From Bacteroidales bacterium UBA4243 (lineage in GTDB: Bacteria; Bacteroidota; Bacteroidia; Bacteroidales; F082): 28,557 nt of DNA. The notes under the pieces are model-generated. The model was not told where the DNA came from. It saw only the letters and a list, made by a program, of their open reading frames with translations, and ran no database searches. A program made the position numbers and the translations under genes. Where the stretch lies: positions 1 to 28,557 of the forward strand of contig DGXB01000038.1 in the NCBI GenBank assembly GCA_002396205.1, read 5' to 3'. Of this stretch, positions 14,676 through 23,556 are shown in pieces; the first letter of the stretch is position 1, and each line of letters begins with the position of its first letter.

Positions 14676-15836
14676 CTAACTCTCCTTGGCCATCTTGTTC
14701 ATCTTGTTGAGGATGTCCTTCAGGCGTTCGGGCTTGGTCAGGTTGAGCCAGTCGCAGAAGGTGATGCCCATGTATTTGGCCGTGCGCTTCCAGTTGCCTT
14801 TGTGGTCCTTCTTCAGCGAGAAGATGTAGGAATTGCCGCTGCCGAGCAGCACTTCTTTCAGGGCGCAGACCTTGTAGACGATCTCGTTGAAGAGGCTCTC
14901 GCTGGTCACGCCGGTCTTGCACTCGATGACGAACAGCTTGTTGGCTTTCATGAAACACACATCCAGCTCGTTGTTGTGCTTGATGACGCCGTTGGAGATG
15001 TGCACGCCCATGGCGATGTCGTCGGGTTGCAGCACGGCCTTGATGAGGGCATAGACGTATTCCTCGAACCAGCCGCCCGTGAGGTAGTCTATCTCTTCAC
15101 TTTGCAGCGAACCCGGTCTTTCGGGCACAAAGCCGATGAAGTCCAAGAACTTGCCGAGGTTGGGGATGGCGGTCATATAGTCCTTGTCGGGTTTCTCGAC
15201 TTGCGAAATGATGAGGAACTTCCAGTTGCGGTATTTCTCGCGCAGGGTCTCCATCACTTGGTAGTCGCCGCGCCCGAGCAGGTTTTGCGAGAACATGGTG
15301 AACAGGTGCTGCGAGAAGGCGGTTTCCTTCACTTGTTTGCGGGGCTTGTCCACGTCGCTTTGCAGTCCAAAGAGACCAAAATACTCCTTCAAGGTCATGC
15401 GATGCTTGATGGGGAACACCTCGTCGTCGTTATCATAGATGCTGTGGTCGAAGATGGTCTTCACGATTTGGTTCTCACGGGTTTGCGTGTAGAAAAACAA
15501 GGTGTCGAACTCTTCGAAGACGTGCTGCACCGAGAGGGTCATGTAACGGTTGCCGCCCGCCAGGTTGAGGTAATACTTTTTGTTGGGAATCAGGTTGCCC
15601 TTGATGGTGCGGCAGATGCGCTCGTAGAGGAAATTGTCTTGGTAACGCTTGACGATGATGCTTTTCACGTGCGTTTCGTCCACTTCCAACTGGTTGGCGA
15701 TCAGTTTGATGCAGCCGGATTCTTCTTCGGTGGAGATGAACAGCAGCTCGTCGCCGTCTTCGTAGTATTCCTTGGTGAACAAATAGGCTGGCAACGGGTT
15801 GGTTTGGTCTATGATGTTTACTATGGTTTTCGACAT
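14676..15836 (-). CDS. Card1/Can2-like CARF nuclease (DUF1887 family)
   Basis: A 386-residue protein. The N-terminal CARF domain (about 1-130) has the ligand-site loop LNLAGGNRYMTL (90-101), equivalent to the TGGTK-M motif that binds cyclic oligoadenylate. The C-terminal restriction-like nuclease domain has GGWFEEYV (254-261), then ELD with Asp292, and IECKT with Glu305 and Lys307, a complete PD-(D/E)xK set. Card1 and Can2 proteins are type III CRISPR accessory nucleases that cut single-stranded nucleic acid when cyclic oligoadenylate binds. No cas gene or array is visible here. The start at 15836 (MSKTIVNIIDQTN) is chosen because the -7 box at 15855-15862 rules out the upstream ATG at 15857. 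The end converges on the DUF4143 ATPase. Confidence 0.85.
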   Translation of the reverse strand: MSKTIVNIIDQTNPLPAYLFTKEYYEDGDELLFISTEEESGCIKLIANQLEVDETHVKSIIVKRYQDNFLYERICRTIKGNLIPNKKYYLNLAGGNRYMTLSVQHVFEEFDTLFFYTQTRENQIVKTIFDHSIYDNDDEVFPIKHRMTLKEYFGLFGLQSDVDKPRKQVKETAFSQHLFTMFSQNLLGRGDYQVMETLREKYRNWKFLIISQVEKPDKDYMTAIPNLGKFLDFIGFVPERPGSLQSEEIDYLTGGWFEEYVYALIKAVLQPDDIAMGVHISNGVIKHNNELDVCFMKANKLFVIECKTGVTSESLFNEIVYKVCALKEVLLGSGNSYIFSLKKDHKGNWKRTAKYMGITFCDWLNLTKPERLKDILNKMNKMAKES

Positions 15837-15854
15837 GATGCTAAAAATTTGGCA

Positions 15855-15862
15855 CAAAAATA
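15855..15862 (-). promoter_or_regulatory. -7 element for the CARF nuclease gene
   Basis: TATTTTTG on the minus strand lies 18 nt before the chosen start codon and overlaps the alternative upstream ATG. No good -33 element is seen at 19-20 nt. Confidence 0.45.
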
Positions 15863-15881
15863 GGGAATTTGTTTGAATTGG

Positions 15882-17306
15882 TCATTCCACAATCACCTTT
15901 CGCGTGGCGTTGCCTATTTTCACAACATAAAGGCCACGCGGCAATGCTATGCTTTCCCTGCCGTCGATTTCCTTGGTTATGATGGTTTGTCCAAGGGTAT
16001 TCGTGATGGTCATTGATCCTTGGCCATTCACCGTGAAACGGCCTTGGGCTGGATTGGGCGATACATTAAAATTGCATGTATTTTCTTCGTTAACAGCGTC
16101 ATAGCCGACAAAAGGAATGTAGTTAACTATTCCAAGTTCTGGATTGTCGTATTGGTGGACAATGTGGTTTTCAACTTCTTGCTCAATGGTAGTGCCCCAA
16201 TCGTTGCCCACGGCCATGATGTCGCCAGGTGAATTGTTGTAAAGGTCATAAATCACGCCGCCGTTGCCGTTGTCGTGGATTTGGTTGTGGCCCCAGTCGT
16301 CTTCGGTGCCGAGGTTGGCGTCTCCGGCATAAAATACCGTAACTCCCCAAAGGTTGCCGGTTATAATATTGTTGCGGATGATGGCATTGTTGTTTTCGTC
16401 AACGCCATACAAGTTGATGCCACTGCCGTTAACCATTGGGTTGTCGGTATGGGAATTATTGACAATTTGGTTGCCTTCGATGATAGAAGAAATATGGATT
16501 CCTTCTTGATCGTAGCCAAAGCTTCCATTGGCGATGTAATTGTTCTGTATCAGCACTTTTGTTGCCCCATTTGCCATCAGGTCGGCGATGGCGATGCCGC
16601 CAACTATGTTGTTTCCGCCTTCGATGGTGCATCCCACGATGCGGATGGTGTCGTTTGAACCTGGACCGAGGTTGATTTGCGGCTGGTTGGCGTTGGAGGT
16701 CACGTTATTCTCGAAGTTGCAGTTCACGATTTGTGGTGAGCCTTGTCCGTTGGCAGGCGAACTGATGGCCACGCCTTCGTTGGAATAAAACTCACAATTG
16801 GTAAAAACTGGGTCGCAGTTCATGCAATTGACGGCACTCGACTGCTGTTGGGAATAGAAATAGTGGAATCGGCAAGTATCAAAAGTCACATCGCTGTTGA
16901 TAATTTGAATGCCGTTCATTTCACCAAACCAGCAGTAACTGAGAAAGCTTGGGTCAGAGGCATCCTCAAAGCGGAGGTGGCCGCTTCCCATTCCTATTGG
17001 CAAATAATGGTCCTCATCTTGTCCCATGGCTTCCATCGAGCCTTTGATGGTAATGGTGTAGTCGTTGGCAAACGTGATGTAAATCAGTCCGTCGTTTCGG
17101 TTGATGTAAAGTTTGTCGTTGGCCGAGATGGTGATGTCACCCGAAATGAAGTAATAAAAGATTTGAGGGTCAAAACTCACGCATCCACTAACTTCCACGA
17201 GGTCATCCAAAGTATAAGTCGTGCCGTTGCCGGGGCTTGTCCATTGGGCGTTCAGCATCGGGATGAATCCGAGAAACAAGGCTAAAATCAAGGTTGCTTT
17301 TTTCAT
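15882..17306 (-). CDS. Secreted right-handed beta-helix protein with T9SS sorting domain
   Basis: A 474-residue exported protein. The Sec signal is at residues 1-21 (ending MLNAQ). Residues about 100-390 are Asn/Gly/Ile-rich repeats with the pattern N-x-I-x-x-N, typical of parallel beta-helix (PbH1/NosD-like) folds. The C-terminal T9SS domain begins NFNVSPNPAQGRFTV and ends GLYVVKIGNATRKVIVE. Such proteins may bind or cleave polysaccharide, but no catalytic residues can be assigned. The true start is MKKATLILALFLG, 34 nt downstream of a -7 box. The frame is open for 69 more codons upstream, but these run through promoter and repeat DNA. Confidence 0.8.
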   Translation of the reverse strand: MKKATLILALFLGFIPMLNAQWTSPGNGTTYTLDDLVEVSGCVSFDPQIFYYFISGDITISANDKLYINRNDGLIYITFANDYTITIKGSMEAMGQDEDHYLPIGMGSGHLRFEDASDPSFLSYCWFGEMNGIQIINSDVTFDTCRFHYFYSQQQSSAVNCMNCDPVFTNCEFYSNEGVAISSPANGQGSPQIVNCNFENNVTSNANQPQINLGPGSNDTIRIVGCTIEGGNNIVGGIAIADLMANGATKVLIQNNYIANGSFGYDQEGIHISSIIEGNQIVNNSHTDNPMVNGSGINLYGVDENNNAIIRNNIITGNLWGVTVFYAGDANLGTEDDWGHNQIHDNGNGGVIYDLYNNSPGDIMAVGNDWGTTIEQEVENHIVHQYDNPELGIVNYIPFVGYDAVNEENTCNFNVSPNPAQGRFTVNGQGSMTITNTLGQTIITKEIDGRESIALPRGLYVVKIGNATRKVIVE

Positions 17307-17332
17307 TTTATTGTGGTTTGAATTATTGGACG

Positions 17333-17340
17333 CAAAATTA
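17333..17340 (-). promoter_or_regulatory. -7 element for the beta-helix gene
   Basis: TAATTTTG on the minus strand, 26 nt before the start codon. A TTG lies about 23 nt further upstream. It supports the start at 17306. Confidence 0.45.
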
Positions 17341-17387
17341 TGAAAAAAAAAGAAAATGATTGACAATTTGATTAAAACTAGTGGGAA

Positions 17388-17603
17388 CTCCGTAGGAGTA
17401 ACAGCATTGAAGGCAGGCGGTGTCAACCCCTGCCGAAATAAACGAGTAATCCATTTTGAAACGACAACAAACAGAAACCCCGTAGGTGACAGGAAAAAAT
17501 GATGTGTGTCCAATCCTGCCGCCCCTACGGGGCTTAAAACAATTGCATTGCTTGTCGGCGGGGGTTTACACCGCCCGCCTATTGTGCTGTCGCCCTTACG
17601 GGG
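17388..17603. repeat. Composite palindromic repeat element (CCCCGTAGG type)
   Basis: An outer pair of inverted arms of about 50 nt (17388-17438 and 17554-17603) are about 80% alike: CTCCGTAGGAG..ACAGCA..GGCAGGCGGTGT against the complement of the right arm. An inner inverted pair (17478-17494 and 17514-17532) again carries CCCCGTAGG and CAGGA. No ORF with coding character lies inside. It fills most of the 304-nt gap between the beta-helix promoter and the pgk stop codon, and it could end pgk transcription. I recall similar CCCCTACGGGG-bearing dispersed repeats in Bacteroidota, and it resembles a non-autonomous mobile or REP-like element. Confidence 0.65.
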
Positions 17604-17610
17604 CTATGCA

Positions 17611-18864
17611 TCACTTCTTAATTGCCGCAATGCCAGGCAGTTCCTTGCCTTCGATGGCTTCGAGCAGGGCACCGCCGCCGGTCGAGACGTAGCTCACACG
17701 GTCGGCCAGGCCGAACTTGTTGATGCAGGCCACGCTGTCACCGCCGCCGATGAGCGAATAGGCACCGTTCTGCTCGGTGGCTTCCACGATGGCTTCGGCG
17801 ATGGCCTTCGAGCCTTCGGCGAACTTGTCGAACTCAAACACGCCGCAGGGACCGTTCCAGAGGATGGTCTTCGACTGCTTGAGGATGCCGGCGTAGAACT
17901 TGCGGCTCTCGGGACCGCAGTCCATGCCTTCCCAGCCGTCGGGCACGTTCATCGGGTCGACGACCATGGTGTTGGCGTCGTTCGAGAACTTGTCGCCAGC
18001 CACCACGTCGAACGAGAGGTAAAGGTTGACGCCCTTCTGCTTGGCTTTCTCGATGATGTCCAAGGCGAGGTTGAGCTTGTCCTCTTCGCAGATGGAGTTG
18101 CCGACCTTGCCGCCTAAGGCTTTCTTGAAGGTGTAGGTCATGCCGCCGCAGAGGATGAGGTTGTCGACCTTGGTGAGCAGGTTCTCGATAATCTCGATCT
18201 TCGTGGAGACCTTCGAGCCGCCCATGATGGCGGTGAAAGGACGTTGGATGTCGTTCATCACCTTGTTGACGGCGGCCACTTCCTTGCCCATCAGGTAGCC
18301 GAACATCTTGTGGTCGGCATCGAAGTAGTCGGCAATCAAGGCGGTGGAGGCGTGGGCGCGGTGGGCGGTGCCGAAGGCGTCGTTGATGTAGTATTCGCCA
18401 TAGCTCGCGAGGGTCTTGGTGAACTCCTTCTGCGAGGCCTTGATGGCTTTCTTGGCTTCGTCGTAGCCATCTTCGCCCTTCTCGATGCCACGCGGCTTGC
18501 CTTCCTCTTCGGCATAGAAGCGGAGGTTTTCGAGCACAAGCACCTCACCGGGTTTCAAGGCGTTCACTTGGTCGGCGGCTTTCATGCAGTCGTCGGCAAA
18601 CTGGACGGGACGGCCCAGCAGTTCTTCCAAGTGCTTGATGATGGGCTTGATGCTGAACTTCGGATCGGGGTTCTTTTTCGGCCTGCCGAGGTGCGACATC
18701 AGCACGACCATGCCTTTGTCGTTCAAAACCTTATTAATAGTAGGCAAAGCGGCACGCATACGGGTGTCGTCAGTGATGTTGAAGTTATCGTCCAACGGGA
18801 CGTTGAAGTCGACGCGGATGACCACGCGCTTGTTCTGGAAGTTGATTTGATCGATGTTTACCAT
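17611..18864 (-). CDS. pgk: Phosphoglycerate kinase
   Basis: A 417-residue glycolytic enzyme that transfers phosphate between 1,3-bisphosphoglycerate and ADP. The PGK signature RVDFNVPLDD is at 17-26, and the substrate-binding SHLGRPKK is at 57-64. GGSKVSTK is at 215-222. WNGPCGVFE is at 336-344 (most PGKs have Met rather than Cys) and the nucleotide-binding GGGDSVA is at 373-379. The length is normal. No TAnnTTTG box is seen in the 79 nt upstream, so it is probably transcribed with the diacylglycerol-kinase-like gene. The spacer contains a heptamer-repeat palindrome. A composite repeat starts 8 nt after its stop codon. Confidence 0.95.
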   Translation of the reverse strand: MVNIDQINFQNKRVVIRVDFNVPLDDNFNITDDTRMRAALPTINKVLNDKGMVVLMSHLGRPKKNPDPKFSIKPIIKHLEELLGRPVQFADDCMKAADQVNALKPGEVLVLENLRFYAEEEGKPRGIEKGEDGYDEAKKAIKASQKEFTKTLASYGEYYINDAFGTAHRAHASTALIADYFDADHKMFGYLMGKEVAAVNKVMNDIQRPFTAIMGGSKVSTKIEIIENLLTKVDNLILCGGMTYTFKKALGGKVGNSICEEDKLNLALDIIEKAKQKGVNLYLSFDVVAGDKFSNDANTMVVDPMNVPDGWEGMDCGPESRKFYAGILKQSKTILWNGPCGVFEFDKFAEGSKAIAEAIVEATEQNGAYSLIGGGDSVACINKFGLADRVSYVSTGGGALLEAIEGKELPGIAAIKK

Positions 18865-18903
18865 GTTGTTTTTGTATTTTTAATGTTTGATATTTTGTTG
18901 ATT

Positions 18904-18989
18904 GCTTCTGGCTCTTGGCTTCTGGCTCTTGGCAGTTTTTACACTATTTGTTGGAACTGCCATAAGCCATAGGCCATAAGCCAATAGCC
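18904..18989. repeat. Inverted pair of GCCA-heptamer tandem arrays
   Basis: The right arm (18959-18989, plus strand) is GCCATAA GCCATAG GCCATAA GCCAATA GCC. The left arm, read on the minus strand (18933 back to 18904), is GCCAAGA GCCAGAA GCCAAGA GCCAGAA GC. Each arm has four 7-nt units starting GCCA. The 25-nt spacer begins AGTT and ends AACT, extending the symmetry. The right arm encodes the last residues of the upstream gene product, whose stop codon is in the spacer. Confidence 0.7.
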
Positions 18990-19939
18990 TTTTCGGGCAC
19001 TACCATGTTGATGGACTGTTGCAGCATTTCGAATTCAAAGGGTGAGTTGGTGAGCGTTTCGCCTTCGGTTTCTAATTTGAGTGCATGGGCGGGGATGGAT
19101 GTGACCTTGACTTTGCGGCCTTGGAAGGTGCTGACTTCATTCATTTTCTTGATGAAGGTGCCGTCGTAGATTTTGCTGATGTTGGCGGCGAATTTGGCCA
19201 TGCCCACCTTGCGTATGGCGGTGATGTCGAAAAGGCCGTCGTTGGGTACGGCATTGGGCATCGTCATCATGCCACCACCTTTGTATCGGCAAATGCCTAC
19301 CCCGAGGCTGAGGATTTCGTCGTCGAAGACGAGTTGGTCGTCGATTTCGAGTTGGATGTGTGGGCAATCGAAGCCAAACAGGCATTTTGCGACGCTGAAC
19401 ATGTAGCGAGCCGCGCCGCCTTTGCCTTGCTGTTTCATCTCGTTCATGGATTGGCACACGGCCTCGTCCAAACCTGTTCCGGCGGCATTGAGGAAGTAGC
19501 GCACCTGCGGGTCGCCGTCGTTGTAGTAGGTCACCTTGCCGATGTCGTGCTTAAAGGTGTTCCCGGCTTTGATGATTTTCGCATTTTCCTGATAATCAAT
19601 GCCAAAGTCGAAAGTGCGACGCCAGTCGTTGCCTGTGCCTACGGGCATGATGCCCATCATGATTTCATCGGTGGGGAAGCGTTTTTGGGTGAAAATGCCG
19701 TTGACGACCTCGTTGTTGGTGCCATCGCCGCCCACTGCAATGATTTTGCGGTAGCCTTTTTCGGTGATGCTGTCGCGCACCAAACTGATGGCGTGGCCTT
19801 GGTATTCCGTAATCAAATAATCGAAAGCAATACCCTCTTTTTCAAGGATTTGCTTTATTTGTGGCCAATCTTTTCCCGCCTTTCCGATAGAGGCTTTCGG
19901 GTTGACGATGACGAGCCATTTACTGTTTTCTTCGGTCAT
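18944..19939 (-). CDS. Diacylglycerol kinase-family lipid kinase (YegS/DgkB-like)
   Basis: A 331-residue protein of the DAGK catalytic family. It phosphorylates diacylglycerol, sphingoid base or a related lipid with ATP at the inner membrane. The nucleotide-binding GGDGT is at 70-74 followed by NNEVVNG, and PVGTGNDWRRTF is at 99-110. LNAAGTGLDEAV and the GGGMMTMPNAVPNDGLFDI segment are typical of the second domain. The substrate cannot be told from sequence. The last 13 residues or so (AIGLWPMAYGSSNK) come from the heptamer repeat at 18959-18989 and its spacer, so the original C-terminus was probably shorter. It is likely the first gene of a unit with pgk, with a -7 box at 19968-19975. Confidence 0.87.
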   Translation of the reverse strand: MTEENSKWLVIVNPKASIGKAGKDWPQIKQILEKEGIAFDYLITEYQGHAISLVRDSITEKGYRKIIAVGGDGTNNEVVNGIFTQKRFPTDEIMMGIMPVGTGNDWRRTFDFGIDYQENAKIIKAGNTFKHDIGKVTYYNDGDPQVRYFLNAAGTGLDEAVCQSMNEMKQQGKGGAARYMFSVAKCLFGFDCPHIQLEIDDQLVFDDEILSLGVGICRYKGGGMMTMPNAVPNDGLFDITAIRKVGMAKFAANISKIYDGTFIKKMNEVSTFQGRKVKVTSIPAHALKLETEGETLTNSPFEFEMLQQSINMVVPEKAIGLWPMAYGSSNK

Positions 19940-19967
19940 AAAACCTTTTGTGTTAGTTTTCGGGGGT

Positions 19968-19975
19968 CAAAAATA
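19968..19975 (-). promoter_or_regulatory. -7 element for the lipid kinase-pgk unit
   Basis: TATTTTTG on the minus strand, 28 nt before the start codon. No clear -33 element is seen. Confidence 0.4.
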
Positions 19976-20180
19976 GGAAATAAAACGATAGGTCGAGACA
20001 TTATTTTAACGGAAAATGCAGTCTGGCGATGATTTTGGTCGCAATTGTCGCAGTGCATCAAGCCTGTGGCGAGGTTGTTTACTTACGGTTTTGGATGACC
20101 GCCAAGATGCAATGCTGCTGAAATCTTAGATACTAAATCCAAATCTTCGCAAAAATGCCTTATGCAAAAAGAATTATTTC

Positions 20181-20188
20181 TATTTTTG
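20181..20188 (+). promoter_or_regulatory. -7 element for the susCD operon
   Basis: TATTTTTG lies 26 nt before the ATG at 20215. Its position rules out the in-frame ATG at 20155 as the start. The rest of the 19940-20180 gap shows no ORF or clear regulator site. Confidence 0.45.
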
Positions 20189-20214
20189 TCGCAAAATATC
20201 AAAACTATAAGTGT

Positions 20215-23200
20215 ATGAACAAGAAAACGCTACTCTTTTTCCTTCTTGCCCTGATGGCATCGCCATTGGCCGTTCTTGCACAAAGCCTGACGGTGACGGG
20301 TAAGGTCGTTTCGAGCGACGACGGCTACGGTCTGCCTGGCGTCACCATCCAGGTGAAAGGCACTTCGACGGGCACCGTGACCGACATTGACGGCAACTAT
20401 TCATTGAAAGCCGACGGCCAGGACGTGCTGGTTTTCAGCTTCGTTGGCTACAAGCCGAAGGAAGTGGCCGTCAAAGGCAAAAACAAAATCAACGTCACCC
20501 TTGAGCTTGACTCGCAAACCCTCGACGACGTGGTGGTCACCGCTCTCGGCATCAAACGCCAGAAGCGTGAGTTGGGCTATGCCACCGAGGAAATCGGCGG
20601 CGACCTCATTGCCAAGTCAGGCTCGGGCAGCGTCATCAGCGCACTGAGCGGCCGCTCGGCGGGTGTGCAGATCATCAACCCGAATGGCGTCGACGGCGGC
20701 TCGTCGCGCATCACCATCCGTGGCAACAACAGCATCTTTGGCGACAACCAGCCGCTCATCGTGGTCGACGGCGTGCCGATGACCAACGAAGGCGGCCTCA
20801 CCTCGTGGAGCGGCGGTCGCGACTGGGGTACGGCCCTGAACAACATCAACCAGGAGGACATCGAGAGCTTAGACATCCTGAAAGGCCCCACGGCGGCAGC
20901 ACTTTACGGCTCGCGTGGCGGCAACGGCGTGGTGCTCATCACCACCAAGAAAGGCTCGAAGCAACGCGGCCTCGGCATCAGCTATTCGGCCAGTTTCAAG
21001 CTCACGACGCCTTATCTCTACCGCTCGGTGCAAAACAAATTCGGCGGTCGCGGCCCCGTCTCGTTCGACAAGCCGACTTTGACCCCCATCGAAGGCATGT
21101 TTGACGAGCAAGGCAACCAAGTGTATGAATTTCCATACGTCTACAACGTCGACGACGGCCCGGCTGGCGAGCCTACCAACACCACTTTCGGCTACTACGG
21201 CGGCGCCCAAAGCTGGGGCCCCGAGATGAACGGCGAGAGCGTGCTGTGGTGGGACGGCAAAATCCGCAAATATTCGCCGCAGCCCGACAACCTGAAGATG
21301 CTCTTCAAGAACGGCCACATGATGACCCACAACATCGCCTTGCAAAACGCCGGCGACTTCGGTAGCATCCGCGTTTCGTTCACCGACTCGCGCACCGATG
21401 CCATCATCGACAACACCAACCTGCGGCAGACCACCGTCAACGTGGGTACCTTGATTAATGTTTCGGATAAAATCAAGGTCGACGTGGCGTTCAACTATTT
21501 GGACTACTTCCGCCTCAACTCGCCCGAAATTGGTGAGTCGAACAGCAACTTCAACAAGGGCTTGCTCTACAGCTGGCCCCGCAGCTGGCAAGGCATTGAG
21601 ACCACGACCTATGCAAACGAGGACGGCACGATGAACCAGTTTGACGGCTATCCTTATCCCTACATCTACAGCAGCACCTTCTGGACGTTCTACAACAACA
21701 ACACGACCCTCGACCGCGACAAGATGTACGGCTCGGTCAGACTGCTCTACGACGTCACCCCGTGGCTCACCGCCTCCGCCAAGGTCGCCCTCGACTGGAC
21801 CGCCGACAACTACACTACCAAGCACAAGCCCACCACCATCGACGGCATGGCGGGAGGCTATTATTCGAAGAACAAATCCACCTCGCTCACCCGCGACATG
21901 GACTTCCTGATTACGGCCTATAAAGACAAGATCTTTGGCTCGAAGTTCAACGTGCGCCTCTCGGCCGGTGGCGAGCAATACTACGGCTATCGCGACGGCA
22001 TGAACGGCACCTCGGGCACTTGGGCCTACGCCAACCTTTACACCATCTACAACTACTCCGCTGCCACCGAGCGCACCTTCGGCGAATCGCGGTGGGAGAA
22101 GCAAGTCAACTCGTTATATGCCTTCTTCAACGTGAGCTACAGCGACTGGCTGTTCCTCGATGTGACGGGTCGCAACGACTGGTCGTCGACCTTGCCCATC
22201 ACCAACAACTCCTATTTCTATCCTTCGGCCACCTTGAGCTTTGTGCCCACTTCGGCCTTCAAGAATTGGAATTGGGGTCCCATCAACTACTTGAAACTGA
22301 GAGGATCGTGGGCACAGACCGCCAGCGACACCGAGCCTTACCAGCTCACCTATACCTACAGCACCGGCTCGTTTGGTCACCAGCTTTCGGCCACATTGCC
22401 TTCAGTAGTGCCGCCTTTGGAGCTGAAGCCACAGCGCCAGCGCAGCTATGAGCTCGGCTTCGACCTCGGATTGGGTGCCCGCTTCAACATGGACTTCACC
22501 TATTACGACATCTACAGCTGGGACCAAATCCTTTCGTCGCCAGTCGCGCCTTCGTCAGGCTCCAACAACGTGACCATCAACACGGGTATCGTGACCAACA
22601 AAGGCATCGAGGCCATCATGACCTACGACATCGCCCAAGGCAAGGACTATGGTGTGCAGGTCGGCTTGAACTTGGCCCGCAATAAGAACAAGATTGTCGA
22701 CCTGGGCGGTGCCAACATGTACATGCTCTCCGAGATTTGGGGTTCCAACGGCCCTGCCGTCGCTGTGGAAGAAGGCGAGGATTATGGCACCATCTACGGC
22801 TGGGACTACGTTTATGAATACACCACGCCCGACGGCACCACCGTGGGACCTTTCTACGATGCCAACGGCAAACCGCTGCCCTTACTCAACGAGACGGGAA
22901 CCACCTACCTGATGACCGACAACCGTGTGCCTGTGGGCAACTGCGCCCCCTTGGTGACGGGCGGTATCAACCTCAGGGCTTCCTACAAGAACTGGTCGCT
23001 CTACGCCTTGGTCGATGCCAAGCTCGGTGGGCAGATCTATTGCGCCTCCTATGTGGTAGGCATGCAGACGGGCCAGAGTCCGGCAACGCTGTATGAACGC
23101 GAAGGCAACGGCCTGCCTTACTACGATGCGGAAGGCAACTTCGTAGGCAACTACGGCATCATCCTGCCTGGCTATTGCGTCAACACGGAGACGGGCGAAG

Positions 23201-23544
23201 CCGTCGAAAACGACCATGTGGTGCACTACCTTTATAAATACCTGCCCAACTTCGGCGGTTGGGGCCCAGTGCTCACCACGCCCGGCATCGTCAACAACAC
23301 GTGGGTCAAGTTGCGCGAGCTGTCGCTCACCTTCGACTTCCCGCGCAAGTGGCTCGACAAGCAGAACCTCTTCAAGCAGGCCTCGCTCTCCCTCGTGGGT
23401 CGCGACCTGTTCTACATCTACAAGACCCTGCCCGACAACATCAACCCCGAAGGCACCCAAGGCTCAGGCAACGCCCAAGGCTTGGAGTATGCCTCCTATC
23501 CCGGCACGCGGTCGTTTATGGTAACGCTGAAAGTGAATCTATAA
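20215..23544 (+). CDS. SusC/RagA-family TonB-dependent outer membrane transporter
   Basis: A 1109-residue outer-membrane receptor that imports glycans, peptides or similar ligands using TonB energy. The signal peptide is at residues 1-23 (ending VLAQS). The CarboxypepD_reg-like beta-sandwich is at about 25-98 (VTGKVVSSDDGYGLPGVTIQ, GTVTDIDGNYSL). The TonB box region DDVVVTALG is at 104-112. The plug domain is at about 113-245, with the SusC-type motifs ISALSGRSAGVQI, ITIRGNNS, PLIVVDGVPM, LDILKGPTAAALYGSRG and GVVLITTKKG. A beta-barrel follows to the C-terminal MVTLKVNL strand. The partner SusD-like gene starts 12 nt downstream. No glycoside hydrolase, sigma/anti-sigma or hybrid sensor gene is nearby, so the ligand cannot be predicted. 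Confidence 0.95.
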   Translation: MNKKTLLFFLLALMASPLAVLAQSLTVTGKVVSSDDGYGLPGVTIQVKGTSTGTVTDIDGNYSLKADGQDVLVFSFVGYKPKEVAVKGKNKINVTLELDSQTLDDVVVTALGIKRQKRELGYATEEIGGDLIAKSGSGSVISALSGRSAGVQIINPNGVDGGSSRITIRGNNSIFGDNQPLIVVDGVPMTNEGGLTSWSGGRDWGTALNNINQEDIESLDILKGPTAAALYGSRGGNGVVLITTKKGSKQRGLGISYSASFKLTTPYLYRSVQNKFGGRGPVSFDKPTLTPIEGMFDEQGNQVYEFPYVYNVDDGPAGEPTNTTFGYYGGAQSWGPEMNGESVLWWDGKIRKYSPQPDNLKMLFKNGHMMTHNIALQNAGDFGSIRVSFTDSRTDAIIDNTNLRQTTVNVGTLINVSDKIKVDVAFNYLDYFRLNSPEIGESNSNFNKGLLYSWPRSWQGIETTTYANEDGTMNQFDGYPYPYIYSSTFWTFYNNNTTLDRDKMYGSVRLLYDVTPWLTASAKVALDWTADNYTTKHKPTTIDGMAGGYYSKNKSTSLTRDMDFLITAYKDKIFGSKFNVRLSAGGEQYYGYRDGMNGTSGTWAYANLYTIYNYSAATERTFGESRWEKQVNSLYAFFNVSYSDWLFLDVTGRNDWSSTLPITNNSYFYPSATLSFVPTSAFKNWNWGPINYLKLRGSWAQTASDTEPYQLTYTYSTGSFGHQLSATLPSVVPPLELKPQRQRSYELGFDLGLGARFNMDFTYYDIYSWDQILSSPVAPSSGSNNVTINTGIVTNKGIEAIMTYDIAQGKDYGVQVGLNLARNKNKIVDLGGANMYMLSEIWGSNGPAVAVEEGEDYGTIYGWDYVYEYTTPDGTTVGPFYDANGKPLPLLNETGTTYLMTDNRVPVGNCAPLVTGGINLRASYKNWSLYALVDAKLGGQIYCASYVVGMQTGQSPATLYEREGNGLPYYDAEGNFVGNYGIILPGYCVNTETGEAVENDHVVHYLYKYLPNFGGWGPVLTTPGIVNNTWVKLRELSLTFDFPRKWLDKQNLFKQASLSLVGRDLFYIYKTLPDNINPEGTQGSGNAQGLEYASYPGTRSFMVTLKVNL

Positions 23545-23556
23545 AATCGAAACATC

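Noticed and set aside
17307..17513. Extended N-terminus of the beta-helix protein (69 extra residues)
   Set aside because: It would place the -7 box and part of the palindromic repeat inside the gene and bury the signal peptide; the ATG at 17306 gives a standard secreted protein.
20155..20214. Extended N-terminus of the SusC-like protein
   Set aside because: The -7 box TATTTTTG at 20181-20188 lies within it, and the normal signal peptide begins at 20215.
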